Shown here: in pieces, positions 22,224 to 33,513 of the stretch
Position numbering within the stretch: position 1 is the first letter of the stretch
Layout of the letters: the number at the start of each line of letters is the position of its first letter
Assembly: GCA_021396245.1 (NCBI GenBank)
Contig: WNYE01000003.1
Span: forward strand, 785,644 to 849,643
Length of the DNA: 64,000 nt
DNA from: Sporothrix humicola
Lineage: Eukaryota > Ascomycota > Sordariomycetes > Ophiostomatales > Ophiostomataceae
Direction of reading: 5' to 3'
Translations under genes and position numbers: made by a program
The notes under the pieces: generated by a model
Told to the model about the DNA's origin: nothing
Seen by the model: the letters and a program-made list of their open reading frames with translations, nothing else
Databases searched by the model: none

Positions 22224-23336
22224 TTACACTGCGTCTCCCACCACCCCAAAGCATACCATTTTTGTAAACCCGCGGCTCTCCTCCGCCAACTGCAGTGTCT
22301 CCTTGTATTTGTCCAGTGAGTATGGGCCCACAACCTGCTTCTTGAGCTTGAGGACACCCCCTTCGATCAAACGCAGCACCTGCGCCGTGTCCTCCCGGTG
22401 GCACGCAAACGCGCCCTTGATCATCAGCTGATTGTCCATAATGTGCTTGTACGGCAGGGCCACGTTGTCCAGAATGACACCGGCAAAACAACAGCGGCCG
22501 CCGCGCTGCAGCGCCTGGAGGCCCGCTTCAAGGTGCGACGCGTCGGCGCCCTTGACCATGGGCGGGGTAAAATCAATATAGGCGTGCGCACCGCGGCCAT
22601 GCGGAGTGGCTGCGAGGAGAGCAGCCGCATCTTTATCCGTGTTCCCCGTGAGAACCACTGTCGTAATCCGCGGGTCGCTGCCAAAGACGCCGTAGTGCAT
22701 CTCGTCTAGTGTTGTTTGGCTCCGCCCGCCGGCGACGACGTTAGCCCCGAGGGCGAGGACGGCTGTGATGGCCGCCGAGCTAAAGAATCCGGTGGAGGGC
22801 ATCACCAGCACCGTCTCACCGGGCGTGACCCCGATCGAGTTGGCAGCGCCCATGGCGGGCCCGATGGCGGCAACTTCCGCAAGCTGGGCGGGTTGGACAC
22901 CGTTCTTGACCAGCAGGGCCTCGTCGACGATATGAACATTCTCCGCGGGCCACCGCACAAAGTCGGCAAAGCACCCGTCGCGCCAGTACGTCGACGACAC
23001 TTTGCGCTCTTGTGCCGTGTAACCGCCGTGGTAGCCGAGAACGAAAAAGTTTTGTGGCGAGTCTCGCAAGTAGACCATGGCATCGCAAAAGACGAGCTGC
23101 CCCGGCTGGATGTAGGCAATATCTGGCCCGACGGCGTGCACGCGACCGACGGCATACGTGCCAAAAGTAAAGGGGAACGTCAGTGGGTACGTGCGGCGGC
23201 CATCCATGATTTCCGGCAGATAGTTCCACACGGGCGTCGAGATGACTTGCACAACGACCGAGCCGGGATCGGCCGTGGGCAGAGGCACGTTGTCGAGGCG
23301 CAGGTCGCCAATACTGTGGAGAACGACGGCCTTCAT
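22224..23336 (-). CDS. Zinc-independent medium-chain dehydrogenase/reductase
   Basis: A single-exon NAD(P)-dependent oxidoreductase of the MDR superfamily, 370 aa, probably cytosolic. The start at 23336 (MKAVVLHSIGDLRLDNVPLP) gives the normal GroES-like N-terminus. GTYAVGRVHAVGPDIAYIQPG is the usual catalytic-domain core (GRVHAVG). The Rossmann segment contains GVTPGETVLVMPSTGFFSSA and ALGANVVAGGRS. The usual catalytic-zinc Cys is absent at the expected place (TPVWNYLP), and no structural-zinc Cys cluster is visible, so it is more like quinone or enoyl reductases. The substrate is unknown. The 3' end and flank have a decayed copy at 12.8 kb. Confidence 0.85.
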   Translation of the reverse strand: MKAVVLHSIGDLRLDNVPLPTADPGSVVVQVISTPVWNYLPEIMDGRRTYPLTFPFTFGTYAVGRVHAVGPDIAYIQPGQLVFCDAMVYLRDSPQNFFVLGYHGGYTAQERKVSSTYWRDGCFADFVRWPAENVHIVDEALLVKNGVQPAQLAEVAAIGPAMGAANSIGVTPGETVLVMPSTGFFSSAAITAVLALGANVVAGGRSQTTLDEMHYGVFGSDPRITTVVLTGNTDKDAAALLAATPHGRGAHAYIDFTPPMVKGADASHLEAGLQALQRGGRCCFAGVILDNVALPYKHIMDNQLMIKGAFACHREDTAQVLRLIEGGVLKLKKQVVGPYSLDKYKETLQLAEESRGFTKMVCFGVVGDAV

Positions 23337-24277
23337 TGTGGGGGTAGTCTGACGTTTTTTTTGGGATATTGATATTTCAAAGAAGTACTTATGGTGATGG
23401 AAAAGTAACATGTAAACGAAGAGAAACAATATGAACTCTACAGACTCAACATTGCGATCTTTGTCGTGTCTCTTTATACGATGCATTTACTAGTGAGATG
23501 GTGCGCATTGTTTGGGTCCACCCTGGATCTACCCCGGAGCTAACGCATCATTCGCGGCATTCGCCGACCGGATATGCGTGCAAAAGTGTGTGTATAATTC
23601 TATATAAATACGGGAGAGCTTCCGTGAATATGGGGAAGCGGGGTAAGACAAGACGGAGACTAAAATTTCCAGTTTAGATCAGCCTTGAGAGAACTCAGAC
23701 GAGGCGAGAGAACAGTGTTGTGCTTCGGACGTCTCCGAAGGCAAAGTGAAGTTGGTTTATTGGTTTGCGAGGCCGTCAAAGGCTGTGAAAAGAAGGTGTT
23801 AACTTTCTTGGTGATTTTGATTCCAGATATCGAGAAAGCACCTCTTTTCAATGCACAATACACCAACCTGGTCTCCTTTTTATTTTTGATCTTGAGATAC
23901 AACTTTAAAACATTATAATAAGAAAGAGAGCCACAGATGGCACCCATGTATCGACTCCGGCCACTGTACATATTTACCCCAACTTCTGGGTCGGTTACTC
24001 AACGATTATGTACGTTAACCGCGGGGACCCCAAATATGTCACTAACCTATTCCCCCACCATTCTATCAATCCATACAAACTACACAAACCACGTCATGTT
24101 ACCCCCTCATGTTGACTTACTCCGAGGAGTGTATAACCGCGGACAACAGCTCGATAGTAGACCATAACACAGGAAAACACGGATGCACAGTAACCACCCG
24201 CGAAGATACTCAACAACATATTCTATTTAATAATGTTAAGTCGCCTTCCCCGATCACCGTAAATTCGTTTGAGTATA
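23337..24277. other. Intergenic: dehydrogenase promoter and AT-rich spacer
   Basis: About 940 bp. A TATATAAATA at 23599-23608 on the plus strand is not near a recognised gene. No coding region is convincing. Confidence 0.45.
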
Positions 24278-25087
24278 TCAAACGTTAATGCCGTTAATGC
24301 CGTTAATGTCGCGCCACAGCTCGAGCACATCATCTTGGGCAGCGCCCTCTTTGGCACCTTGGTCGGCCACTGTGTTCCACTCGCGCGGGATGCGCCAAAA
24401 TTTGATCTCCATCTCGTTGAGCTTGTAGCGGTCAACCTCGCCCAACAGTGCCTCCCAGAGATCGCGATTCTGGACGGGGGCGCCGCTGCTCGTCCTCCAG
24501 CCATTTTGCACCCAGCTGCGGGCCCACTCGGTGGCGCCTTTGACCACATACTCCGAGTCGGTGGCGATGACCATAGTATGGAAGCCCTCGCCGTTCCAGA
24601 CACGGAGGCGCAGGGCGCCAATGACAGCGCGGAGCTCGGCGCGGTTGCTGGTCTGGGCACCTGCGTCGCCAAAGGGGCCCCTTTTCTCGAGACGTGTCGA
24701 GTAGACAAGCCTCTGGTTGGACGGGCCAAGGCCGTGCCAAAAGGACCAGCCGGCCCTAGGGTTGTCTTGACCGTTGTCGAGACAGGCGCCGTCCGTGTAG
24801 ATGAGGCCCACGCCGGTGTCTCTGGGCAGGGTGTACCTGGTGTATGTCAGTACATGTGTACGCCCGCCACACGAAAAAAAAAAAAAACGAGGTCTTGCTC
24901 ACCGTCTGATCCTCATGAATGCGCGAAGGTTTCTGAACAGCCTCTCGGGGGTAATGTTCGGTGACGGCGGGACAAATACACCGGGGAAGTTTACGCCGGA
25001 CCCCTTTCTGATATCGAATCCGCCATCGAACTTTAAGGGTCTGGGCCCTTCTGCACGCTCATATGTGTCGAATACTTCGTGAGGCAT
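24278..25087 (-). CDS. Short RNase H-like protein (paralogue 4)
   Basis: The shortest family member, 247 aa. Exons 25087-24903 and 24836-24278 join at the shared position (MRIRR/YTLPRD); the donor is GTGAGC and the acceptor CCAG. The active site is complete: D77 in YTDGAC, Glu in SNRAELRAV, Asp in ATDSEYVVKG, Asp in VADQGAK. The linker FPGVFVPPSPNITPERLF is kept, but the Cys/His motif found in paralogues 1 and 3 is absent, since the N-terminus is only ~40 residues before the linker. The C-terminus ends in a short INGINGINV repeat encoded by TTAATGCCG-type tandem DNA at 24284-24310. The intact transporter follows upstream on the same strand. Confidence 0.87.
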
Positions 25088-25595
25088 TTTCGTAGTTTGT
25101 CCAGTGATGTTGCCGGCGTGTCTTGAGAGAAAATAAATGGAGAATAGAATCAACAAAAAATACACGGACAACAGGATGTATTCAACGTCGGCCGTTCAGT
25201 TGTATCAAATAGATATCGCGATTTGTTGATGGGTCTTTCATGCAGGACCCCCACGTAAACGGTTTACTTTCTGGGGAAATTGAGGGCCGGTGTCTTGGAG
25301 CGGGGCAGCGTTGAGGCGGTCAAGGATGGCAAAATGCGCTCTACATGAGGCGGTCAGGGGCGGCAGAGCAGATGCCACATAACGAAGATCGGTGTGCCAT
25401 GGACCTGTCAAGTAGGAATGATAACGAGAAGGAATATTCAGCATTTGGGCGCGTTTGTTGTGATACCCGATAAATATTTAAATGTCAGACGCACCCAATC
25501 AAGGCGAGGGAACTGGGTTAAGTGTGTTCTTTAAAAGACAAAGAAGTAGAAAAAAAAGGCCCGGCCCCTGCCGTCAATGCACTAACAGACAGCGG
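25088..25595. other. Intergenic between RNase H paralogue 4 and MFS gene
   Basis: The RNase H promoter and the transporter 3' flank. Nothing further is recognised. Confidence 0.45.
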
Positions 25596-27197
25596 CTAAG
25601 TCAAAGAAAGTCTCACTGTAACACGCTGGAGACCATCCTCCTGGCCCCTTGATGCAGCCTTCTTTCCGCATACAAACAAGTGTCGTGCCACAACAAAACC
25701 AGCGGCGGCAATAACCATGGTCAGACCGCAGAATATCTTCATTGGAATCGAACCGGTGATCGACGAAGTGTGGTTTGGCGATCCCAACAAGAATCCTCCA
25801 ATGGGGAGTGTTAAGAGGAAACCAGGCGACATCAACAGAAACATGGCACCTGTGTGGGAGCCAAGTTTGCCGGCTATGGGCAGAATTTGTGCAGCCAAAG
25901 TAGGGAGAAGTGAAAGCAACGCAGACGATGGAACGCCATACAGTGCTGCAAAAATAAATCGTGTTGTGGTTCTTGTTGTCGGGATCCAGAGACCCAAAAC
26001 CAAAAGAGCAGCCGATATGGTGCAGAGAATCAACACGTTGAAGCGGCCGATACGATCACAAAGCCACGTTGGAATGATGCGACCGATCACACTACGGAGA
26101 AGAAAATGTTAGACAGGTGAGAACTGAAAATTGAAATGAGGAGAGAAAAACTCACCCTGTGGCATTTAATGCGACAAGAAGATAGGTGGTCTCTCCCTTT
26201 GTCATTCCGTTGCTCATAGCGTCGATGACGAGAAAGTCATAAGGCAGGTAGAGACCGAGAAGGAGAAAGATCCCAGAGATTGAAAATACCAGAACACATG
26301 GGTCCTTGTACTGAGAGAAAAAGGCAGAAAACGCAAACGGGGATGGTGCGTGTGTAATACGCGACCGGACTGTGAGAAGTGCCACGACAAGCAGCCCAAG
26401 ATAGGCAAATGCAATCACCCGGAGTGCGTTACCAAAGCCTACCCTCTCAAAGAGAATTGGGTCAACGATTCTGTTTCATGTTAATAAAAATAAAAATAAA
26501 GCACCAGAAAACAAAGGAAGAGATTGGGGTCAACTCACGTTCCAATAACACCGCCAACTGCGGACCCGGTAGCGGCAAGACCAACGGCGAATTCCCGTCT
26601 GCACCGGAACCACGTGCAAACGGCAAGGTTGGCGGCCCAGAAAATGGCACTGGCCCCGGCAGCACTGCAAACAGACTGAGCCAGGAATACCTGGTAGTAT
26701 TTGGTCGCGAAAGACAGACACACTAGCCCAGCAATGTGGAAGAAGGTTCCAGCAACGAGCAGTGGCCGTGGCCCATAGCCGTCAAATATGTGACCAAAGA
26801 CAGGACTCAGTGCAAACAGCAAGAAGACTTGAGTCGACGGGGTCCATCCAATGGTGCCAGCAGAGTATATTTTGAGCTGGTTCTCTTGGTAAAAGGACTG
26901 AAAGTCCCCAATGCAAGAAATCCAGCCAACACTGACAAAGATGCAGCACCAGGCACCAACAACAACGGACCATGCCGATAGACCGCCATCTGGGAAGACA
27001 TCTTGCACCGAATTAGGGTCGACGACTGCCTGCTTCTCGATGGGCTGGTTTTCGACAGCCTTTTGCAGAGAAATCGAGTCAATACTCGGACTGGCCAGGG
27101 TCGAGACAGAGTCACAGGGTGAAGTTGGAGGCTGCGATGGGGGTGGCGGAGAGGGCAGCTTGTCGCCATTGTTCAACGGATCAAGTGAGAAAGACAT
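25596..27197 (-). CDS. MFS monocarboxylate-type transporter
   Basis: A twelve-helix plasma-membrane transporter of the fungal monocarboxylate-porter group, 489 aa. Exons 27197-26539, 26470-26156 and 26091-25596; both introns use GTGAGT donors and keep frame. The N-terminal ~65 residues are polar and Pro-rich. The DVFPDGGLSAWSVVVGAW segment before helix 1 is the classical mark of this group (D-x-G-x-x-A/G-W). GYGPRPLLVAGTFFHIAGL, LAQSVCSAAGASAIFW and the loop PTWLCDRIGRFNVL follow. It ends in RHLFVCGKKAASRGQ. Substrates of relatives include short-chain acids and related compounds; this one is not assignable. Two decayed copies of its 3' end lie at 12.6 and 21.9 kb. Confidence 0.88.
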
Positions 27198-27815
27198 GAT
27201 GATTGTGATTGTTCGAAATAATAAGAAAGCACGAAAACAAAGAGAGCTGCTGAGCCTTCTAACAACCTAATTTTTGAAACGGCCGCCGCCATCCTGATAT
27301 TTATGTCTTCTGTGTTCTCAGTTTATTTTCATCATAGGCGCCGTAAGCCCCCTTGCGTTTTCAGAAATCAAAATATCCCTCGTTTTGAATCGCTGAAAAC
27401 ACGATGTCTGGATGTGTGCTTCCAAACCACCAGCGATGCCTCACAAACTTACAACAATTTTCAGCAAAGGCTGCGCTCCGCCCCTGTAAGGGAAAAATCG
27501 ATGCGAGGAGGTGCGTAGTGGCGGTTATTTTTGACGGCGATGCTACCCAACAGGACGGCACGCTCAGACCATAGCCGTGTTGGTTCTGTAAAATGCAACC
27601 CTCCACGATACTCACAGAGCAGAATTCATACGATATCCAACAACAACATGCCAAGTGTAGCTATCGCAAGTCGCAATCTTACAGCAAGGAGGTGCATACT
27701 ATGCTTGCATTTGTGCGCGCAGCCTCCACCACTGCGCAGAAATTGGAGTTCGCTGTGCGAGATGCCATCCCTTCACTGACACAGTTGGTGACTAGTCGGT
27801 GACTACAAAAATTAT
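27198..27815. other. Intergenic upstream of the MFS gene
   Basis: About 600 bp with no convincing gene. It may include more of the decayed retroelement listed next, but I could not recognise it. Confidence 0.4.
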
Positions 27816-28030
27816 ATGCTCACCAATAGCCACGTAAAAATCGCTAGTAATGTATCACTGAGGACGTGCGCAATGCAATTTGTCGACGGTTACACTACGT
27901 GGGTTATGACCACGCCCGAAGACTCGAGCGAGGTTGATATTCAAGATGTTATTGACAGAGTTCTCACGTGGACAACCGGAGCTGGCGTCCGTTTGTGAGT
28001 GAGGACAGAAGTAATCGTTTCTATTTCGAT
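27816..28030 (+). mobile_element. Fossil LINE reverse transcriptase fragment
   Basis: A plus-strand frame reads QFVDGYTTWVMTTPEDS followed by IQDVIDRVLTW. This matches the catalytic block of fungal non-LTR reverse transcriptases, where FVDD-x-T-x-WV is followed by an amphipathic helix ending in ALDW. The second catalytic Asp is Gly here. A stop follows GAGVRL, and downstream sequence continues the family pattern weakly (TEVIV). It is a dead fragment of roughly 60 codons. Confidence 0.55.
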
Positions 28031-29521
28031 ATTGTGCCAGCACCAGAACGACAAAGTGATATGCTCATCGGGATTTATACTCCTCTGCTAATATTCCCCT
28101 TTTTTTTATTTGTTTATTATTATTATTATTATTAGTCTTTTTTTTAAAGAAAACGAGAAAAATAAGTAAACCTAGCGGAGGAATAATAAAAAATACAATA
28201 AAAGATAGAAACAAAAGAAGAATTACGCAGACGCATGGACCAACTACACATACAATGTTATGACACCAGCAGCTGCTGCGACAATGACCACAATCATAGG
28301 CCCAGCAGGCCCATAATCGTCGTTAATACGCATTTTTACGGACAGAATGGATTACTCAATATTTGACAAGGCAAATGGGAAACGTACAAACAGTCGAGGA
28401 AACAATACACGATGCAAATGGGGAAATCGGCAGGAAAATGACATCATCGCGATAACTGAAAGTAAGACTACAAATATGCAGTCATGGGAAAAAAAAGCCA
28501 GTGTTAACACATTTCATTCGCCAGGCCACTTCATGATACAGGACAGACTCGTATTGTGTGGCACCGACTGTCCAATTAGGGCGTACGTAGTCCAAAATGT
28601 GCAAACCTCGACAAGCTGTGCGGAAACCGGTCAGAATGAGAAATATGCTGATTGTTCTTAAATAAGCAGTCATTGAAGTATCGACTGAGTATCGGAGGTT
28701 ATATAAAAGTAAATTGTCTTCTATGTTTATTTCTACTTCTTGTCCCCTACGGAATGTTTTCTCTGGCAGCCACTCACTTGAAAGAGGAGGCAAAATTAAA
28801 CTGAAGTGCACCAGTAAGGTCGAAAGTTTAAAAATCACAACGTAAATAAAACAGCGTGCATTAGAAGAAAGCGCTCAAACAGTAAAATTCGATACCTGCT
28901 CGCTCGGTGACCCTGTCCCCATTGTTTTCCATTACATCTCTTGTTGCATTAGCCTCAAAGTTGTCAACACCGAATTTCGTAAGGCAAATCCGTCTGCCAT
29001 TACAGCCACGTTGAAAAAAAGTTGTTACTTTTATCTCCGAGCCCCATTTTTAATATAAATTCATAAGCTTAAGAAAAAAAAATTCATTATTGTTCATTGA
29101 AGGTTAGACATGATAACAATCTATGTTCATATAACACTCAAGCACAGATTTTTGTCGTCTACAAAGGTGGGATTTTGTTGAGAGGAGCTTAAAGGGACGC
29201 GCACAAGAATAGAAAAAGGATTTCAAAAAAGGAGAGAAGAGTTAGAGAATAAGAAGAAAAAAATGTATAAAAATTAAATGAGAAAAGGAAGAGAAACATT
29301 GAACAACAGCGACATTCTCGTTATATAAATGAACCGTCCCTGGTCTTTGAAAAAAAAAATAACAAGAAAAAGGTTCCAACGAGAAACAAAGAAATACACA
29401 GCCAAATTTTTTTTTTTTTTTTTAGCTCGACGCGAAGGGCAATTGAAGACTAGATAGAGAGATATAGTGTCGCGTGAAAAAGGATGGAGACTGGCAGCCA
29501 TTTTGTTTCAAGCGGCCGAGC
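28031..29521. other. Gene-free AT-rich stretch
   Basis: About 1.5 kb with poly-T/A tracts, a (TTA)n microsatellite at 28114-28133 and low complexity near 29200-29430. No coding region is convincing on either strand. Confidence 0.5.
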
Positions 29522-29907
29522 CTATTGTTTCGTTCTCTCATTGTTCAAGATCTCGTCCAGGTCGGCGTTGAGCGAATTGATCAGTCCCTCAACGTCGCGG
29601 ACGTCAAAAGGAGCGACCGTCGACTTGAATGCATCGCAGTGTGCAGTGAGAGTCTCAACCGTCTCTCCGAGGGACTCCGGTTGGCCGCAGACGGGCATAT
29701 GAACAGCCTGGGTTGTCTGTGTGATGCTTCAGATTAGAATAAAGCCATGATGATAATGGGGTACTAGACGTATGAAAGGGGTATGGTATATATGGAGGGA
29801 GAGCGTACATCGCTTGCAGCAGCTTGGGGATATTCGATTTCTTTGCCGCCAACATCCGCGTTGCTCTGTGCCGCGGTGCTGCCAGGTGGATGGACAATGT
29901 TGGACAT
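29522..29907 (-). CDS. Small two-exon orphan protein (97 aa)
   Basis: I do not recognise this gene. Two minus-strand exons, 29907-29809 and 29716-29522, join in phase across a 92-nt intron (donor GTACGC, acceptor CACACAG). The product starts MSNIVHPPGSTAAQSN and ends in an acidic helix-prone stretch (DVEGLINSLNADLDEILNNE). No signal peptide or membrane segment is visible. The second exon has coding-like codon use, with no stop until TAG. Its relation to neighbours is unknown. An RNA-seq junction would confirm it. Confidence 0.5.
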
Positions 29908-30806
29908 ATTGACGGATACGGCTTGAATGGGGTGAAACACGGCTAAAAACAACGGACCCAGGATGTAGTGTAGTATAGAGGAGTGGACGAAGGCGGGAGA
30001 ATGTATACTCTCAGTGAGAGACCTTGGTGATTAATGAAAAATATAAAAAGGATTATGATGGAGAGAAACCAAAAAGAAGAAGAAAAGGAAAAGAGGTGGA
30101 AACGACACAGGCGGGAGAGTATCACTTAAATAGAAAAAGAGATCATGGGCGTGGGAAAAGAATAAGAGGACGGTGGGAAGGGCTAGCAGGACTGACGGTA
30201 TATGCATGGAGTAGTCTTCGAACTGTGAGAGAGCACAGGAAAGTGCAGAAGAGGACCATTTTCAACGGGCAAAGTATTCTGTGCCAGTCTACGGGGTGTC
30301 CTTTCACATCCAATGGCAATCACCAAAAAAAAAGGGGGGAAGCCAGCACATGCTCGTTCAGGCCGCCTTGGGAAACAGGCATTTTGTTTTTTTACGGGCG
30401 TCTTATTTCGCCTGACTTGTTGCGTCGACAGTTTGACAGGGCTTTGTCTAGAAGCGGCATAGTGCACAACGGCCCGTCTTTAGTTGTTTTAGCGGATCCA
30501 CTAGTCTGACCTCGAACCAGGGTCCAATTGTGTATTCTGACGTGCGACGAGATTCGATGAGAGGGCGAGTTGCGGTAAGATGCGATGAGATGCGACGGGA
30601 GGACGTGTGAGACGCTTGAACCAATCACGATGCAATATCATAACAAAGAGGGGCTGGACTGAATGTGCAGAAATGCGGGCAGGTAGGCATCTAGTACAAA
30701 AACACTGTCGTTCGCGAGTTTGCCATCTTCCGATGACCATTTACCTTTATACTGGCACACTTTCTACGCAATATCATTATCGCAGCTATCCCACCCGGAC
30801 GTTAAA
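29908..30806. other. Intergenic between divergent small gene and Zn2Cys6-ankyrin gene
   Basis: A 900-bp divergent promoter region. It includes a purine-rich stretch (30040-30180) and GATGAGATGCGA-like short repeats near 30553-30600. No gene is seen. Confidence 0.45.
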
Positions 30807-33129
30807 ATGTCTTCTCTAGGGGGAACGAGCAAAAAGCCGAAGCCAAAATGTGCCCAATGTCGAAAGGATCGTCAGTTGGTATGTATGCCGCACAGTACGC
30901 ATGCCCGAGAACAAGGTTCCGACTAACAATCACACTTTATCCAGTGCCTTCCCCAGCCTCGAATATGGCCAGTAAGATGTGATAGATGCCAAGAGAAGAG
31001 CCTGCTTTGCTCAGAACCGGCATGGGCACCCAGGTTCCGACCGCGAGCCATCCTGGACGCCGCCACGACAAGTCAAGGCCAACCCTGCGACGAAGATGCG
31101 CCTGCGGCATCGCCAAGGGGACAGAAACGGCCTCTCCCAGACTTTACCGACTTCTCAGACTCTCCACCTCCAGATTTCTCGGACTCTCCGTTTCCAGACT
31201 TCTCAGACTCTACACCCGCGTCTATATCTCGGCCCCGAGCCATCCCGGACGCCGCCACGATAAGTCAAAATTCTCCTAGCACAGAGGAAGCGCCTGCAGC
31301 ATTACCAAAACAACAACGGCCTCCCATGGACTTGTCAGATTCTCCAGACTCTCCAAGCCCCTCCTCGGTCGAGGGATCTGTCGAGGCAGGCATTGATGCG
31401 ATACGGAATGGTGCAAGCAGTGACCCTGAAGTGCAACTTTCTGACCTGTAAGACCAGCTGGATCCCCGTTAACTCCCACGCAGGAGAAAATGTATTTGAC
31501 GTACGTTATTAACACTTGTGGAATCTTTACAGGGTGGATGCCGTGCGGATGTACGAGCTTGTGGCCACAGAGCACCGTAACTTAGAGCGTGTTAAGAGCT
31601 CTCCCCCCACAGGATGCATCGGAAAATCTGAGAGACTCCTTCTGCTTGGGTCCACAGTGCGAGGGATACAAAGCTGCCTGTTAGGCAGCCTCGAAGCCTG
31701 GCGCTTAAGCCACGATGTTACTCGCAACTCTGCAGAAATGTTACTGCTGAACCAACTTCGACGAGCCGTTTTATGCCCAGACTTGGGCGCACAAGAGTCA
31801 GAGTATGCTATACCTGGATATTCTGTCGAATTCGAATCGGAGGATCGGTTGATCTCAAGCATAGAGAGGGCGTTATGGAACGATCCCACAATAAGCGAAG
31901 TCTCCTTTGCAGCCGAGATGCTATTTTGCAAAACCTGGTGGACAGCTGCACGTTCAAGGCGACCGCTTGTCAATCGCCTCGTCTGGAACTGGTGGCGAGA
32001 GGACAAAGGCTTCACTCGTATGGCTTCAACCGCGAAACTTTTAAATCTGCCCGAGCAGTGCCAAACGGTTTCTTTTTGGAGGAGCTGTGCCGTTGTTGTC
32101 CCTCAAAAATGGTCCGGTGGATGGGATGCTTCTTATTTTTGCCTCTCCTTGATGTCGGCCGATGAGCTGATCACCAGTATGAAGCAGCACATGTGGCGTC
32201 CTGATTATTATTGTCTTTTGAAGCATGTCTGTGGCAACGATAAGCGCGACGCGTTTGGTCAAACAATTCTTCATATGGCCGCTACCCACGGCTCCATTCA
32301 GAATGTTTCAAACATTTTATCGAAGTGTCCGTACTTTCTCCAGACGCAAAGTAATTCAGGGTGTACGCCTCTGCATATTGCAGCGTTCCTGGGAAGGGAA
32401 GATATCTGCAAGCTGATGCTACAGAGCAACGAGGGTCAGTTGGCTAGCCAGCTACGAGATAAAGGCGGTTGGACGCCTTTATGGCACGCCGCCAAGAATG
32501 GCAACGGAAACATATTCCGACAATTCTTGGCGCTACACGGCCTAGATCTTAGAGAGGTCGGGAGACAGACAGACCACTGAGGACGAACATTATTGATGGT
32601 AGCCAACGTGAAAGCGCTCTCAACTCAAGACGTCATCGATATTATGGATGTCTGTGACCTTTCGAAGAAGGACACATGCGGACACACGGCACTATACCAT
32701 TTTATAATGAGCGGAGATCTTAGCCGTCTTCAGATGTTCCTCTCATCAACAAAACCTAGTGTGGCCCTCGCCTTGCAAGACACTGGAAGAGACGCACATT
32801 TGTCGCCACTCGAATGTGCACTCGAAACATGCGATGACATTGCCGTCGCCTTGCTAGGCTGTCCAGGAATCGTGGTCGAGCCAACATTGTACGGTTACGA
32901 TTTCCCAAATCTACTTTTTCATGCCATTTCGGTGAAGTGTATCGAATCAGCCAAAGTTCTCGCACGCCGAAGCGACATCGATATCTTCGCGACAGATGAC
33001 GGAATGACTGTGGAGGAGATGGCCCATAAAATGGGCTTACATGACTTGGCACATTTTCTGGAGAACCTTAAGCGACTGTCTGCAGAGGAGAGGGCGGGCT
33101 ATCACAATGCGGAGGAACAAAATTGCTAA
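30807..33129 (+). pseudogene. Zn2Cys6 domain-ankyrin repeat fusion with an in-frame stop
   Basis: Exons 30807-30878, 30945-31447 and 31533-33129 join in frame. Splicing completes a zinc cluster C-x2-C-x6-C-x9-C-x2-C-x6-C (residues ~15-48). A low-complexity acidic region with DFSDSP repeats follows, then a helical region, then ankyrin repeats (GQTILHMAATHGSIQNV, GCTPLHIAAFLGREDIC, GWTPLWHAAKNGNG, GRTLLMVANVK, GHTALYHFIMSGD). A TGA at 32578-32580 interrupts the ankyrin series. The frame before and after it is the same, and GRTLLM directly follows, so one base change (for example CGA to TGA) explains it. Read through, the protein would have 723 residues; as written it is 540 aa. No intron removing the stop is plausible. 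Function unknown; the zinc cluster suggests DNA binding. Confidence 0.7.
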
Positions 33130-33513
33130 TGACTTTTGATCGGGTGGTCTAGCGCACATCACTGGTTTTACCACATCTAGCCTAACATGTGCAAGAATTC
33201 CATTTCCGCGATGTGCTGAAAATAATATGCTACAAACAAAGTGCATACCTTTCTCATACGTGACCTACGGCTTTTTACCGGCATTTTAGTCTGCGATACA
33301 GATGCAACAAATACGACGAGCGCGTTCACACCAGACTGACAGCGAGGCCGGTACGAATAATACCAAAAACAATAAAGATAACGAGGACGGAAATATCCCC
33401 TGCCGTTTTTATTTCTTTATATTTTGAATGCCATCAACCGAGAAATTCTGTTACCGGGAGGCTGGATCGACCAGTATAGCGCGTAGATAACTCAGCTGTA
33501 TTCGTTATTAAAC
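33130..33513. other. Intergenic, no feature seen
   Basis: The 3' flanks of two convergent genes; AT-rich near 33360-33430. Confidence 0.45.

Noticed and set aside
24269..24964. A 231-codon plus-strand frame
   Set aside because: Antisense shadow of RNase H paralogue 4.
28482..28838. A 118-codon minus-strand frame starting with a hydrophobic stretch
   Set aside because: A signal-peptide-like start alone is weak; the rest has no coding character and the stretch is AT-rich.
32578..32580. A-to-I RNA editing as the explanation of the in-frame stop
   Set aside because: Editing in Sordariomycetes prefers UAG context; here the stop is TGA with G before the A, so a mutation is the simpler reading.
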